Of a DNA stretch of 64,000 bases, positions 10,801 through 18,227 are shown in pieces. Source of the stretch: PGYR01 sp034670025 (lineage in GTDB: Bacteria > Bacteroidota > Ignavibacteria > Kapaibacteriales > UBA2268); assembly GCA_034670025.1 (NCBI GenBank), contig JAXMOE010000001.1:806001-870000 (forward strand). Reading direction: 5' to 3'. Positions within the stretch are counted from its first letter, which is position 1; each line of letters begins with the position of its first letter. The notes beneath the pieces were generated by a model, which did not search any database, was not told the origin of the DNA, and saw only the letters and a program-made list of their open reading frames with translations. The position numbers were made by a program, and so were the translations under genes.

Positions 10801-11219
10801 TACACTAAGTCTGCTGTTGTCTTACTTGTTCCATGCCACTGCCGATACAAATTACTAATCAGTAAAATTTTATCATTTTTTAAAGGAATCAGAATTGCAC
10901 CTTTGAACACAGTTTCTCGAGTCGATACACTATCTATTTTCTCAAAATCGTTATTGATAATGTACTGACCATCACTCTGTAAGATAAAATTACCATATCG
11001 GTCGGAAAGTGTTGTTGTGGAAATAATAAAAAAATCTAATCCCCCATATTCCAAATACTCTGGTTCTTCGTCGGGAGTCATAAATGTGATACCAGTTGAG
11101 TAACCATAGTACCAGTTGTGGTAAACTTTACCTGCTATTGGTAATGTATCGTTGAATAGCTCTCCAGAATAAAGGTTAAAGGAGATGAGGAGTAGGAGTA
11201 TGGTATATATTTTTGACAT
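7803..11219 (-). CDS. Large secreted protein with Ig-like repeats and T9SS sorting domain
   Basis: A 1138-residue protein with a short signal peptide (about residues 1-18, ILLLISFNLYSGE). Residues ~20-390 look like a beta-propeller or repeated beta-sheet region. There follow about six Ig/PKD-like domains of ~80 residues, each with a YxWS(T/N)(G/D)(D/E)TT core and a (E)SGxYxLTVT strand (for example YLWSNGDTTQ, YLWSTDETTP, YYWSTDEIS). A ~150-residue sheet-rich stretch leads to the C-terminal ~80 residues, which are a type A T9SS sorting domain (LKLSPNPAKDKINV, later DIPSGLYQVRL). The product is predicted to be exported, moved across the outer membrane by T9SS, and surface-bound or released. Ligand unknown. 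Confidence 0.88.
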   Translation of the reverse strand: MSKIYTILLLLISFNLYSGELFNDTLPIAGKVYHNWYYGYSTGITFMTPDEEPEYLEYGGLDFFIISTTTLSDRYGNFILQSDGQYIINNDFEKIDSVSTRETVFKGAILIPLKNDKILLISNLYRQWHGTSKTTADLVYSIFTYDKATKSIFFEKKAEFLEEEIYADGIGATYNPVTNKYTVMTYDVRGTNYIYEFDLDGTLLRTNKQKTFATDERGLGEVKFNKMGDKVVYCNNRYFGSGNISGEDISIINIANFDPIELEMTNFRKIEIDSVTITRIEFSNNSNYIYFFGVDQYYQIEPTEEFYKYDLRKSKLTKISEGYSPKSLDYWNSMVGRVTVAAPSGLVIGPNNKIYNSRSNANHISVLKTPDDNSPNYVLKDIMFPRITDDKAFSYGSLPNLISGSFVDIYVRCEITICEGDSLKLFARTQLPDSTAKYEWTGPNNYSSDEQYPIIENSVSDMSGVYKLSVRTDTDVYFAETIVNIKESPKPEIKAYPSTFMCEDGEITLSILDDFESYLWTTGDTTKLIKVDESGTYGITVSNELGCESYVEVNVGFGNDYELQISGETEKCEGEEVTLTSTEEFEKYLWSNGDTTQSTTVTEAKSYRLTVETKEGCSLSKEVKVSNHPKVLAELMPTAETICSGDFTLLESRYTQDYFSYIWSINETTSSIYAKESGIYKLTITDTRTGCSDSTEIEIKVEDNLTPIITGKDICDGGSVTLTAIPNDPSYTYLWSTDETTPEILIDEPGIYTVTVSKDGCIGTAEFTVKESPNPIFSIIGEDILCGNPATLTCSDDFEDYYWSTDEISKSIEITESGKYTLTVTDENDCESTEEYIVSKSVLSFDLNTNSFNYGKLYLSDVPNDSLELTNTSGANITIEYNNQSYTLTDNESYTINNIISTDKVGSIDKTITIRITSPCDSVITVPVSAEVYTKLTLSVEDVETEIGETATIKVYTESETNLNLEDINFSLRLDEVFYTEESPDFVISSPIEAGKNSIFEISGMILLSDRLEYDLDLIPVDFNNQYIELDIDTGLMKIDSIYAFDFRKIEFTEPNELKLSPNPAKDKINVVINTEINSNVVIELISSEGKLSYSNEWIQSNKEQGITIPTDDIPSGLYQVRLHTNGKVITQEVVVVR

Positions 11220-11283
11220 ATTTTAATCGAAATGAATGCTTAGAGTAAGCTTAATATAACATAATTTTAGTAAAAAGACCACT

Positions 11284-11475
11284 CACCCATAATACTTATT
11301 TCACAGCGGGTCTATGCTGGTGAACCTACCAGTCTCGTATTCGTATTTTCTCACTCCGTGGTCTCCCAGTCCGTTTTCTTTGTCTTTTTGTTTGCCTATC
11401 CAGTTAAGTACGCTTTTGTTCTCTTCGGCCAAATCATCCATTTCCCACCTTGTCTCCTCAAAAGGGTAGTGTGCC
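11284..11475 (-). repeat. RHS core direct repeat, copy 1
   Basis: 192 bases aligned without gaps to 12903-13094, with about 11 substitutions by eye (about 94% identity). The repeats are in the same orientation, 1619 bases apart, and flank the RHS tip, the possible immunity gene and a non-coding stretch. Confidence 0.92.
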
Positions 11476-11495
11476 ATTAAAAAGCTCATCTGCAT
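11284..11495 (-). pseudogene. Decayed RHS core fragment
   Basis: The frame 11495-11301 encodes 64 residues matching the end of an RHS-repeat-associated core (AHYPFEETRWEMDDLAEENK, then GKQKDKENGLGDHGVRKYEY and ETGRFTSIDPL). It is nearly the same as residues 68-124 of the RHS gene at 13294-12293, but the Trp codon after SIDPL is TGA, and the next conserved Trp codon is also TGA, exactly where similarity ends. No N-terminal part and no tip remain. It is best read as a dead RHS copy left after recombination. Confidence 0.8.
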
Positions 11496-11746
11496 ATTTG
11501 CCTCAAATAATGAAAACTAGGAATTTGTATGTTAGTTTTTTCATATACTTTCTATTACATTAAAAACTTTAGTTTGGATATTTTAATTGAATTACATTTT
11601 TAAAATTGAGTTAAGAATCAAAACAAATAAAGAATATAGTTTTCTTTATTACAAGTCAACTATCTATAAAAATTAAAGTAAAGTTTATATAGAAATAATT
11701 TTCTTATTAGGTTTATGTATATTTATAATTCTAAATAGATTTAACT

Positions 11747-12292
11747 TTATTCAATAAAAATGTTTCGTTCTAATATTTTTTTTTGAATTAAAATCATACT
11801 AGTATTATCTACTACAAAAAAATAACTTATGGCCTTATTTGGCTTATTGTTACAATAAACTTCTATAAAGAAATACTTATTATCAATTATATCGAATATC
11901 AAGAATAATTCATAGCTCTCACTAAATCTAGTTATTTTTTTTTCATCAATATCTATTTCTTTGAAATCTTCAATTCTTAACGAGTCTTCTATGTATAGTT
12001 TCCTTTGGTTTTCTTTAAACGAAAGATGGTAATTCAATTTGTGACCAAATATCTCCTCGAATTTCGTTTTGTATGAACCATAGAAATCAAAATATCCAAA
12101 TATTATACTATTATAAATATAGAAAGTGTTAGTTGAATCTATTCCGCAGTCTTCCCTTAGGCTTACAAATGATGAATCTATCAATACTTCTTCAATTATT
12201 TGATTTAAATTACCTTCAACACTTCTATTATTAGAAACACATTGTATATTGGAAATGCTAAAAACTAATACTATAAATAATTTTATTTTCAT
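11747..12292 (-). CDS. Putative exported immunity protein for the RHS tip
   Basis: 181 residues, unusually AT-rich even for this genome. The N-terminus is a hydrophobic signal-like segment ending NIQC (residues 15-18), a weak lipobox. The rest is a small alpha/beta protein with no motif I recognise (for example YLSFKENQRKLYIEDSLRIE, YFFIEVYCNNKPNKAISYFF). Its ATG directly follows the stop codon of the RHS gene, the usual place of an immunity gene in polymorphic-toxin loci, so I infer it protects against that tip. This rests on position only. Downstream, 11496-11746 is AT-rich and shows no gene or clear terminator. Confidence 0.6.
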   Translation of the reverse strand: MKIKLFIVLVFSISNIQCVSNNRSVEGNLNQIIEEVLIDSSFVSLREDCGIDSTNTFYIYNSIIFGYFDFYGSYKTKFEEIFGHKLNYHLSFKENQRKLYIEDSLRIEDFKEIDIDEKKITRFSESYELFLIFDIIDNKYFFIEVYCNNKPNKAISYFFVVDNTSMILIQKKILERNIFIE

Positions 12293-13294
12293 TTATTTAT
12301 TTTTATTAATTTTGGGTAACTCTTCATTGTAGATTGTGTTATTTATGTCAGTTTCATTTGGTAATGTTTCGTTTCCATATTTTCCTACACCTTTTGAGGC
12401 TCCATCATTATCATAAAATAAAGTATGGAATATTTCATGTATTCTAGTTTTTGTATTATCTTCATCTGGGTTCATACCAATTTCTCTATTTCTATAAGTT
12501 GCACCTGCAACTACTCCTCTGATTAACTTTCCGCCCGTATTAATGAGTCTTTTAAACTCGCTTAAATCAGGTTGTTGCGTGATTCTGTTTCCAATATTAA
12601 CTCCTTTATGTTTAAGACCTTCTACTGAAATAAAATCTTCCGAATAGACAAAATCTAAATCAAAGTTAACACTAAAACCTTCATAATCACCACTTGTTAG
12701 TGTATAGTTCTGAGAATTTAATGTGTGATTTATATTTGTATGCATATCATTTCTATCATCCATAGTGTAAGTTTCATTATTAACTATGTATGTTGCTTTG
12801 AGAGTTACTGTCTCATTTTTTTCATCAACTACTACAACTCCATTTTTACCATTCTTATCTATAATTCCCACCGGACTATTCATACTATACTGATACGGGG
12901 TCCACCCATAGTACTTATTCCACAGCGGGTCTATGCTGGTGAACCTACCAGTCTCGTATTCGTATTTTCTCACTCCGTGGTCTCCTAGTCCGTTTTCTTT
13001 GTCTTTTTGCTTACCTATCCAGTTGAGTGTGCTTTTGTTTTCTTCGGCCAAGTCATCCATTTCCCACCTTGTCTCCCCAAAAGGGTAGTGTGCCTGCATC
13101 AAAGTTGGCTCAGAAATTATGTTAAATGGCGGATTTGAAGGAGCGTTAACAAATTTATACTGTTGTTGCAATGTCCCTTGGTGATCATATATGTTATAGT
13201 GTTTCTTCCAACTACTAGTCTCTACGTCATATTGATACGAGATTTGCGGCAAACTGTTACCACCATACACATTGAGCTGAGCAGGGTAGAACAT
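12293..13294 (-). CDS. Truncated RHS protein with HExxH metallopeptidase-like C-terminal tip
   Basis: 333 residues. Residues 1-145 are the end of an RHS core (QLNVYGGNSLPQISYQYDV, YNIYDHQGTL, the AHYPFGETRW segment, SIDPLWNKYYGWTPYQYS, then SPVGIIDKNGK). Residues 150-333 are an unrelated AT-rich tip with HEIFH at 286-290, the zinc-metalloprotease HExxH pattern, followed by YDND as possible third ligand. RHS proteins normally have over 1000 residues of YD repeats and an export route; both are missing, and an in-frame TGA lies three codons before the ATG. AAGGGTGA, which encodes the last codons of the upstream DUF4175 gene, serves as ribosome binding site. Likely an orphan toxin module; toxicity is inferred. 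Confidence 0.78.
   Translation of the reverse strand: MFYPAQLNVYGGNSLPQISYQYDVETSSWKKHYNIYDHQGTLQQQYKFVNAPSNPPFNIISEPTLMQAHYPFGETRWEMDDLAEENKSTLNWIGKQKDKENGLGDHGVRKYEYETGRFTSIDPLWNKYYGWTPYQYSMNSPVGIIDKNGKNGVVVVDEKNETVTLKATYIVNNETYTMDDRNDMHTNINHTLNSQNYTLTSGDYEGFSVNFDLDFVYSEDFISVEGLKHKGVNIGNRITQQPDLSEFKRLINTGGKLIRGVVAGATYRNREIGMNPDEDNTKTRIHEIFHTLFYDNDGASKGVGKYGNETLPNETDINNTIYNEELPKINKNK
12903..13094 (-). repeat. RHS core direct repeat, copy 2
   Basis: Intact copy of the 192-base core segment also found at 11284-11475. In this copy both Trp codons that are TGA in copy 1 are TGG, so the frame continues into the tip. Confidence 0.92.
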
Positions 13295-13296
13295 GG

Positions 13297-16200
13297 CTAT
13301 TCACCCTTATTCAACTTGTCAAAATAGCTTTTTATTAGCTCTTTGATGTCCTTGGAGTAATCTAATTTTAGTGATTTGCGAAGTTCTTCTTCGGATAAAG
13401 TCTTTAAATATTCTTGGAATTCTATTGCTTCTGGGCTGTCGAGTGAGTACTGTGTACCTGACTTAGCTTCACGCTTTTTCTCGTAATCGCGTTCGTTGGT
13501 TGCTCTTGTGGCATCGAGCAATCGGGATAGAATTTTTTCTTGTCTTTCTAAGGTCTCAGGAGTAATTTCCCCAGATTCCATAGCAGACATAACTTCTTGC
13601 ATTTCTTTAGCTATTTCATTTAGGTCAGGAGTCTTTTTTCCACTCTGCTTGGCAAATTCTTTCTGCTCATCAGCAAGCTCTTCCAATGTTTTCTTGGCAT
13701 TGCCTTGCTCCCCTTTCAATCGGCCATACTCAGCTTGCTTTTGCATCTGCGACTTTCCGCCTTCGCCTTCCCCTTCTCCTTCTGAGCCGTTTTTACCATT
13801 TTTGCCTTTCTGCATCATCTTTTTCAAGGAGTTATTTATCATCTGTTGCTGAGCCGCCGCTTGTTGAAGCTGCTGCATAAAACCTGAGCCACCAGGACTG
13901 TTGCTCATGCCTGGGGACGAACCACCAGAGCCCTTGCCCTGTCCTTTCCCTTTGCCCTTACCCTTTCCTTGGCCTTGCATCTGCCCTATCGACTCTTGCA
14001 TTTGACCAATGGCATTATTCATTTTTGCCATTGACTGCTGTTGCGATTTGCCCGCTTGTTGAGTGTTTCTTTCTGCCAACTGGTTCATAGCATTTTGCAT
14101 TTCAGCCATAGCTTTTCCAATCTGTTGACCCATCTGCGGCGTTACAGCAAATGATTTTTCAGAAAGTTCAGTCAGGTTTTTGGCTACTCTTTCCAGTGAC
14201 TCTTTTAAGTTACCCTGCTCGTTATTTATCTCGGGCAGTTGATTAGAATTATAATTAGAAGCATTAGTCTGGTTTTTCAGCTGCTCCTGTTTTTTAGACA
14301 ACTTGAGCATATCTTGAACAGATTTTTTCATCGCATTTAGGGTTTCTCTGGATACTTTGTTCTCCATTTCCTGCTTTAGTTCAGACATTTTCTGGTTGAA
14401 CTTACTCATGTTTTGCTTAGCATTTTGTTGATTTTGCTGAGCTTCGCTATTCTTATTTTCAGACAAATTCTGCTTCGATTGCTGCATTTCTTGCTGAGTG
14501 TTCTCCTTGTTCAGAGCGTCCTTGGCTGCATTGAGCTTATCTTTGGGCATATCATCTTGCTTAGAAAGCATTTTTTCCAAATCGCTCATCTGCTCATCTA
14601 ACTTTTTGAAATCATCGAGTAGCTTATTCTGCTTTTTCTCCAATTGCTCATTAGATTCCTTGTTTTTAGACTCACTCGTTTCTTTCTCTAAGTTCTGGAG
14701 ATCTTTTTCTAATTTCTCACCCATTTTCTTGATGGCGTCAGTCTTCTGCTCTGCCTTCATTCGCTCCAATATCTTCATAGAGCGTTCTATACTTTTCTTG
14801 AACTGCTCTTCGTCGAACTTCATTTGCTCAAGAGCTTTCTGCATTTCATCAGGAGTCATTTTTTCTAACTCCTTGTTCATTTTCTCTTGTTGCTCTTTCA
14901 GCTGAGGTATATCAACTTGTTTCAGTAGGTCTTGCAGTTTCATAAACTTATCAAGAGTCTCTGGCGACAAGATTTTATTCTCGTGCATCTCTTGTGCAGT
15001 CTTGTTTATCTTCTTTTGTAGCTTGTCTATGTTCTCTGATATATCCTTTTGCTTCTTTGCTATATCCTGAGCTTGTTTTTTCTGCTCATAATTCATCTCC
15101 TTTTTCTTCGCATCTTTTCGGAGGTCTTGCTTGAACTCTTCGATATCTTTTTGGAGTTCAGTAGTCTCTTTTATCACTTCTGCAAGGTCTTTTTCTATCT
15201 CTTCTTGTGCTTTTTCTGAAGATTCTATCACCTCATCAAGTGAAGGTAACTTTAAGCTGATAGTTCTTGTTTTAGCAGACTTCGGTCCATTGACAATATC
15301 ATTATCAAACACTTCCAGATAAAACTCATATTCATCTTCTGGGGTTACACCAACCTCGTTCATATCAAATATGTAAGTAGCTATCTGCTCTTTCTTGTTC
15401 TTTTTGATTGTAATTTCTTGAGTTGTGTAATCCAAATCTGGCTCTGTGTATTTAGACTTCAATAGCTTATAGTTGAGATTTAGCTTAGTGAATCCATAGT
15501 CATCAGAAATGCCAGCATCAATTTGAACTAAAGCATTTTCTGTTAGCTTCACATTGTCAGTTGGATATAGAAGTTCAATTTTGGGATTGTTATCTAACGT
15601 AGTTATTACGCTATATCTGATAGGGTTAACATTCTCAACATCATTGCTATCAGTCAATCTGAAAAAATAGTAACCAGAGTTATTTAATCTCATTCTACCA
15701 GAGGCAATATTGCTTTCCACATCAAAAGAAAGTGTATCATAATTTAGCTTAGTTGCTTCAGTACTGTCTTGCAGTTGGGTTACAAATACCAATTCCGCAG
15801 ATTTAATATTTTTATTGGCTTCAATATTAAAACTAGCTACGCTTCCGTTCAGAGCTACCAAATCAGCAGTATTAATATCAAAGGAACGAGATTTTTCTCC
15901 AGTATATTTTGGAAAGTTTAACAACCCAGTTAGTTTTTTTAAAGTTGGTCTTTCCGTAACTGTTACGTTGGCTACTTTTGTCTGTACTTCAGAATTATAC
16001 CAATCAGTTGAGCCATAGAAACTAAGCGAGTTTTTAATAGAATTTATTTTGTATTTATAATTTCCGTTGCTCTCTTTCTTAAGCTCTATTCTTTCATATT
16101 CATCTTGGTTAGCTTCTTTGATAAGTAGTGAAATACTATTTGGGGCAGCTCCATCTGACGTGATTTCAATCTCAAAATCTTCGCCACGCATAACATTGTA

Positions 16201-16827
16201 TTCATCTTCTACTATCGATATTTCAAAGTTCGGAGATGGTATGAATGACTGATTGTAGTTTACAATTCTGTCAAAAGCATTGTTCAAAGCGAAGTTGTTA
16301 ATCACAAAAGTTGATACAGCAATAATAGAAATAGATAGGAGCAAAAGTATAAATTTATTATACTTTTTAGTTTCTATTACTTCTTCAAAGTTGTACTCAC
16401 GGGTATTGTCAGATATGACGCTTAACTGATGTTGAGCCAAATCATTAGAGATGCCTTTACTATTGTTCAGCTGGGCAAATATCTGGATAGCATTAGTTAG
16501 CTTATCCTTAATTTGTGGGAAGTAATCCCCTACCTTTTTCGATGTATCAATTATTCTATTTGCTGACTTTTTGTTTTCTTTTCCTTGTCTGATAAACAGA
16601 ATTATACCAGCTATTAAAGTAATAACAAACGGTATATAGAATAGAATCTGTCTTGTTGATTCATTACCATTTACAAAGTATTCTACTATTGAAACTAGAG
16701 AAAACGAAACTACAAAAACTGCAATTATAGATACAATAAAGCTAACAGAGTCATACATCTTCTGTTTGCTAATCACCTTTTCTAACCTTTGAACAAGATT
16801 ATTATATTTTAGTTCAGTATTTTCCAT
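13297..16827 (-). CDS. DUF4175 family inner-membrane coiled-coil protein
   Basis: 1176 residues with three N-terminal membrane segments (about 22-50, 62-80 and 157-175), a periplasmic beta-rich region (about 190-530) and a very long Gln/Lys/Glu/Met-rich helical region (about 530-1100). The latter contains a Gly-Lys tract (QGKGKGKGKGQGKG) and Gly/Ser-rich linkers. This architecture matches the DUF4175 family of Bacteroidota and Alphaproteobacteria, often found with DUF4159, MoxR and DUF58 genes. Its start overlaps the DUF4159 stop by one base (TAATG), so the pair is coupled. Its 3' end provides the ribosome binding site of the RHS gene. Molecular function unknown. Confidence 0.85.
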   Translation of the reverse strand: MENTELKYNNLVQRLEKVISKQKMYDSVSFIVSIIAVFVVSFSLVSIVEYFVNGNESTRQILFYIPFVITLIAGIILFIRQGKENKKSANRIIDTSKKVGDYFPQIKDKLTNAIQIFAQLNNSKGISNDLAQHQLSVISDNTREYNFEEVIETKKYNKFILLLLSISIIAVSTFVINNFALNNAFDRIVNYNQSFIPSPNFEISIVEDEYNVMRGEDFEIEITSDGAAPNSISLLIKEANQDEYERIELKKESNGNYKYKINSIKNSLSFYGSTDWYNSEVQTKVANVTVTERPTLKKLTGLLNFPKYTGEKSRSFDINTADLVALNGSVASFNIEANKNIKSAELVFVTQLQDSTEATKLNYDTLSFDVESNIASGRMRLNNSGYYFFRLTDSNDVENVNPIRYSVITTLDNNPKIELLYPTDNVKLTENALVQIDAGISDDYGFTKLNLNYKLLKSKYTEPDLDYTTQEITIKKNKKEQIATYIFDMNEVGVTPEDEYEFYLEVFDNDIVNGPKSAKTRTISLKLPSLDEVIESSEKAQEEIEKDLAEVIKETTELQKDIEEFKQDLRKDAKKKEMNYEQKKQAQDIAKKQKDISENIDKLQKKINKTAQEMHENKILSPETLDKFMKLQDLLKQVDIPQLKEQQEKMNKELEKMTPDEMQKALEQMKFDEEQFKKSIERSMKILERMKAEQKTDAIKKMGEKLEKDLQNLEKETSESKNKESNEQLEKKQNKLLDDFKKLDEQMSDLEKMLSKQDDMPKDKLNAAKDALNKENTQQEMQQSKQNLSENKNSEAQQNQQNAKQNMSKFNQKMSELKQEMENKVSRETLNAMKKSVQDMLKLSKKQEQLKNQTNASNYNSNQLPEINNEQGNLKESLERVAKNLTELSEKSFAVTPQMGQQIGKAMAEMQNAMNQLAERNTQQAGKSQQQSMAKMNNAIGQMQESIGQMQGQGKGKGKGKGQGKGSGGSSPGMSNSPGGSGFMQQLQQAAAQQQMINNSLKKMMQKGKNGKNGSEGEGEGEGGKSQMQKQAEYGRLKGEQGNAKKTLEELADEQKEFAKQSGKKTPDLNEIAKEMQEVMSAMESGEITPETLERQEKILSRLLDATRATNERDYEKKREAKSGTQYSLDSPEAIEFQEYLKTLSEEELRKSLKLDYSKDIKELIKSYFDKLNKGE

Positions 16828-17480
16828 TAGTTTAACAGGGCCCAGATTATAATATTAGCACCGAATTTTAAAGATTTCTGTCTTACTTCTTCGCTATCAT
16901 TGTGAACATTAGGGTCTGCCCAACCATCGCTTGGATTAGATTCCAAAGTGAAAAACACAGACATTCTGTTGTTTATAAATATACCATAAGACTTAGGTGG
17001 TTTATCGTCGTGCTCATGCACTTTGGGTGGGCCTGAAGAAAAGTCGTATTGGATATTATAAATAGAATGAGTGAATGGAATCTCTATGAACTCTTTGTCA
17101 GAAAAGACTTTTTTCATTTCCTTTCTAATGTATGGGTCTAAACCATAATCATCATCAATATACAAAAATCCACCATTTTCTAAGTATAGCTTTAAGTTCT
17201 TAGCTTCTTTTTCAGAAAAATTAACATTGCCGTGGCCAGTTAGAAACAGTATTGGATAATCAAACAGGTTGTCTGATTTCAAATCAACATACTCATACAC
17301 TGGTTTGGTTTCTGTAGTAGTGTTATTTTTTAGATAGCTGAGTAAATTTACTTCGGCAGAAGGATCATTGTACCAATCCCCTCCACCAGAGTATTTGACA
17401 CGGCCAATCTTCACTGCTTCCGTTGGGAAAAGTGAAGTTGGCAGCAAACAAACAATTAATAATAATATTAGCTTTCTCAT
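16827..17480 (-). CDS. DUF4159 family exported protein
   Basis: 217 residues from the ATG at 17480; a TTG three codons earlier (17489) is possible. The signal peptide is residues 1-20 (MRKLILLLIVCLLPTSLF). The mature part has the GRVKYSGGGDWYNDPS start, a central LFLTGHGN and GGFLYIDDDYG, and SIYNIQYDF with a His-containing segment, typical of DUF4159, a Rossmann-like fold of unknown activity related to glutamine-amidotransferase-like folds. It sits between rsmG (14 bases from the TTG) and DUF4175. Probably part of a membrane or envelope complex with the DUF4175 protein. Confidence 0.83.
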   Translation of the reverse strand: MRKLILLLIVCLLPTSLFPTEAVKIGRVKYSGGGDWYNDPSAEVNLLSYLKNNTTTETKPVYEYVDLKSDNLFDYPILFLTGHGNVNFSEKEAKNLKLYLENGGFLYIDDDYGLDPYIRKEMKKVFSDKEFIEIPFTHSIYNIQYDFSSGPPKVHEHDDKPPKSYGIFINNRMSVFFTLESNPSDGWADPNVHNDSEEVRQKSLKFGANIIIWALLN

Positions 17481-17503
17481 ATTTGTCAATACGGTGGGAA
17501 GCT

Positions 17504-18169
17504 CTATTTGTTGTCAAAACTACATATTAGAATTTTCTTATTCTCAATAGCAAAATCTGGGTAAGCTAATAACTCCAAATCGTGTTGCTCGACTATAAGT
17601 GATTTATTATTATTCGTTGCTTCTCTTATTTCATCATCCAAGTCACCGCCTTTCAGAAGTACAATTTTCCCCGTAGGTTTGATTAGTGGCGAAACCCACC
17701 CTTGAATTTGATTAAGTCTAGCAACACCACGAGCAAATATGAAATCATATTTCTTTTGGTGTTCTTTCTCAGCTGCAATAACTTCCACTCTTGCAGTTCT
17801 CGCTTTGAAGTTTTTCAAACCAGTGTGTTGAGCGAGCATTTTAGTCGTTGTAACTTTCTTTTTGATAGAATCAACAAGTAGCATATTTATCTTCGGAGCT
17901 GCTATCCCAAGTGGAATCCCCGGCAAACCACCACCAGTACCAATGTCCATACATTCATATTTCTTATCCAAATCAACATATTTCAGAATAGAAAGTGAGT
18001 GTAGAATATGAGATTCTAAAATCATATCTTCATCTTTTCTGGAAATTAGGTTTATTTTACTATTCCAATGCAATAGTTCATCTGCATATCTTACTATTCT
18101 TTCTCTTTGCTTTTCATCTAATACTATTCCATTTGCAGATAGAATAGTCCAAAACTGTATTAAGTCCAT
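17504..18169 (-). CDS. rsmG: 16S rRNA (guanine(527)-N(7))-methyltransferase RsmG
   Basis: 221 residues. RsmG (GidB) methylates N7 of G527 of 16S rRNA using S-adenosylmethionine; loss is known to give low-level streptomycin resistance in other bacteria. The SAM-binding motif is MDIGTGGGLPGIPLGI, preceded by the family's NLISRKDEDMILESHILHSL and followed by the conserved VDSIKKK and FARGVARL. Length is normal. It is divergent from a GT2 gene across 58 bases and probably leads the DUF4159-DUF4175 operon. Confidence 0.95.
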   Translation of the reverse strand: MDLIQFWTILSANGIVLDEKQRERIVRYADELLHWNSKINLISRKDEDMILESHILHSLSILKYVDLDKKYECMDIGTGGGLPGIPLGIAAPKINMLLVDSIKKKVTTTKMLAQHTGLKNFKARTARVEVIAAEKEHQKKYDFIFARGVARLNQIQGWVSPLIKPTGKIVLLKGGDLDDEIREATNNNKSLIVEQHDLELLAYPDFAIENKKILICSFDNK

Positions 18170-18198
18170 AATCGTTATATTAGTAGATTTATAAAGTA

Positions 18199-18206
18199 CA
18201 AATTTA
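18199..18206 (-). promoter_or_regulatory. Possible -7 element for rsmG
   Basis: On the minus strand TAAATTTG (18206 to 18199) matches TAnnTTTG, 29 bases before the rsmG ATG. No good -33 TTG is seen. Confidence 0.35.
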
Positions 18207-18227
18207 CTAAAGTTATGAGGATAAATA

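Noticed and set aside
11284..11310. TGA read as Trp (alternative genetic code) in the short RHS copy
   Set aside because: All other genes here use TGG for Trp in conserved motifs and TGA as stop (for example the ATGA overlaps at 51612 and 51022), and the homologous RHS copy has TGG at both sites. Mutation explains it better.
11496..11746. Hidden gene, tRNA or small RNA in the gap after the immunity candidate
   Set aside because: Stops in all frames, no cloverleaf or terminator seen; only AT-rich sequence.
12725..12988. 87-codon plus-strand frame over the RHS gene
   Set aside because: It is antisense to the RHS core and tip, contains hydrophobic low-complexity sequence and has no start signal.
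13930..13970. Tandem repeat coding Gly-Lys in DUF4175 considered as a DNA repeat or CRISPR-like array
   Set aside because: It is a short codon-level repeat inside a coding region with no spacers; low-complexity linker.
13496..14905. Several antisense frames over the DUF4175 gene, up to 135 codons
   Set aside because: They are Ser/Phe/Cys-rich mirror frames of the Gln/Lys/Glu-rich coiled coil, with no recognisable domain.
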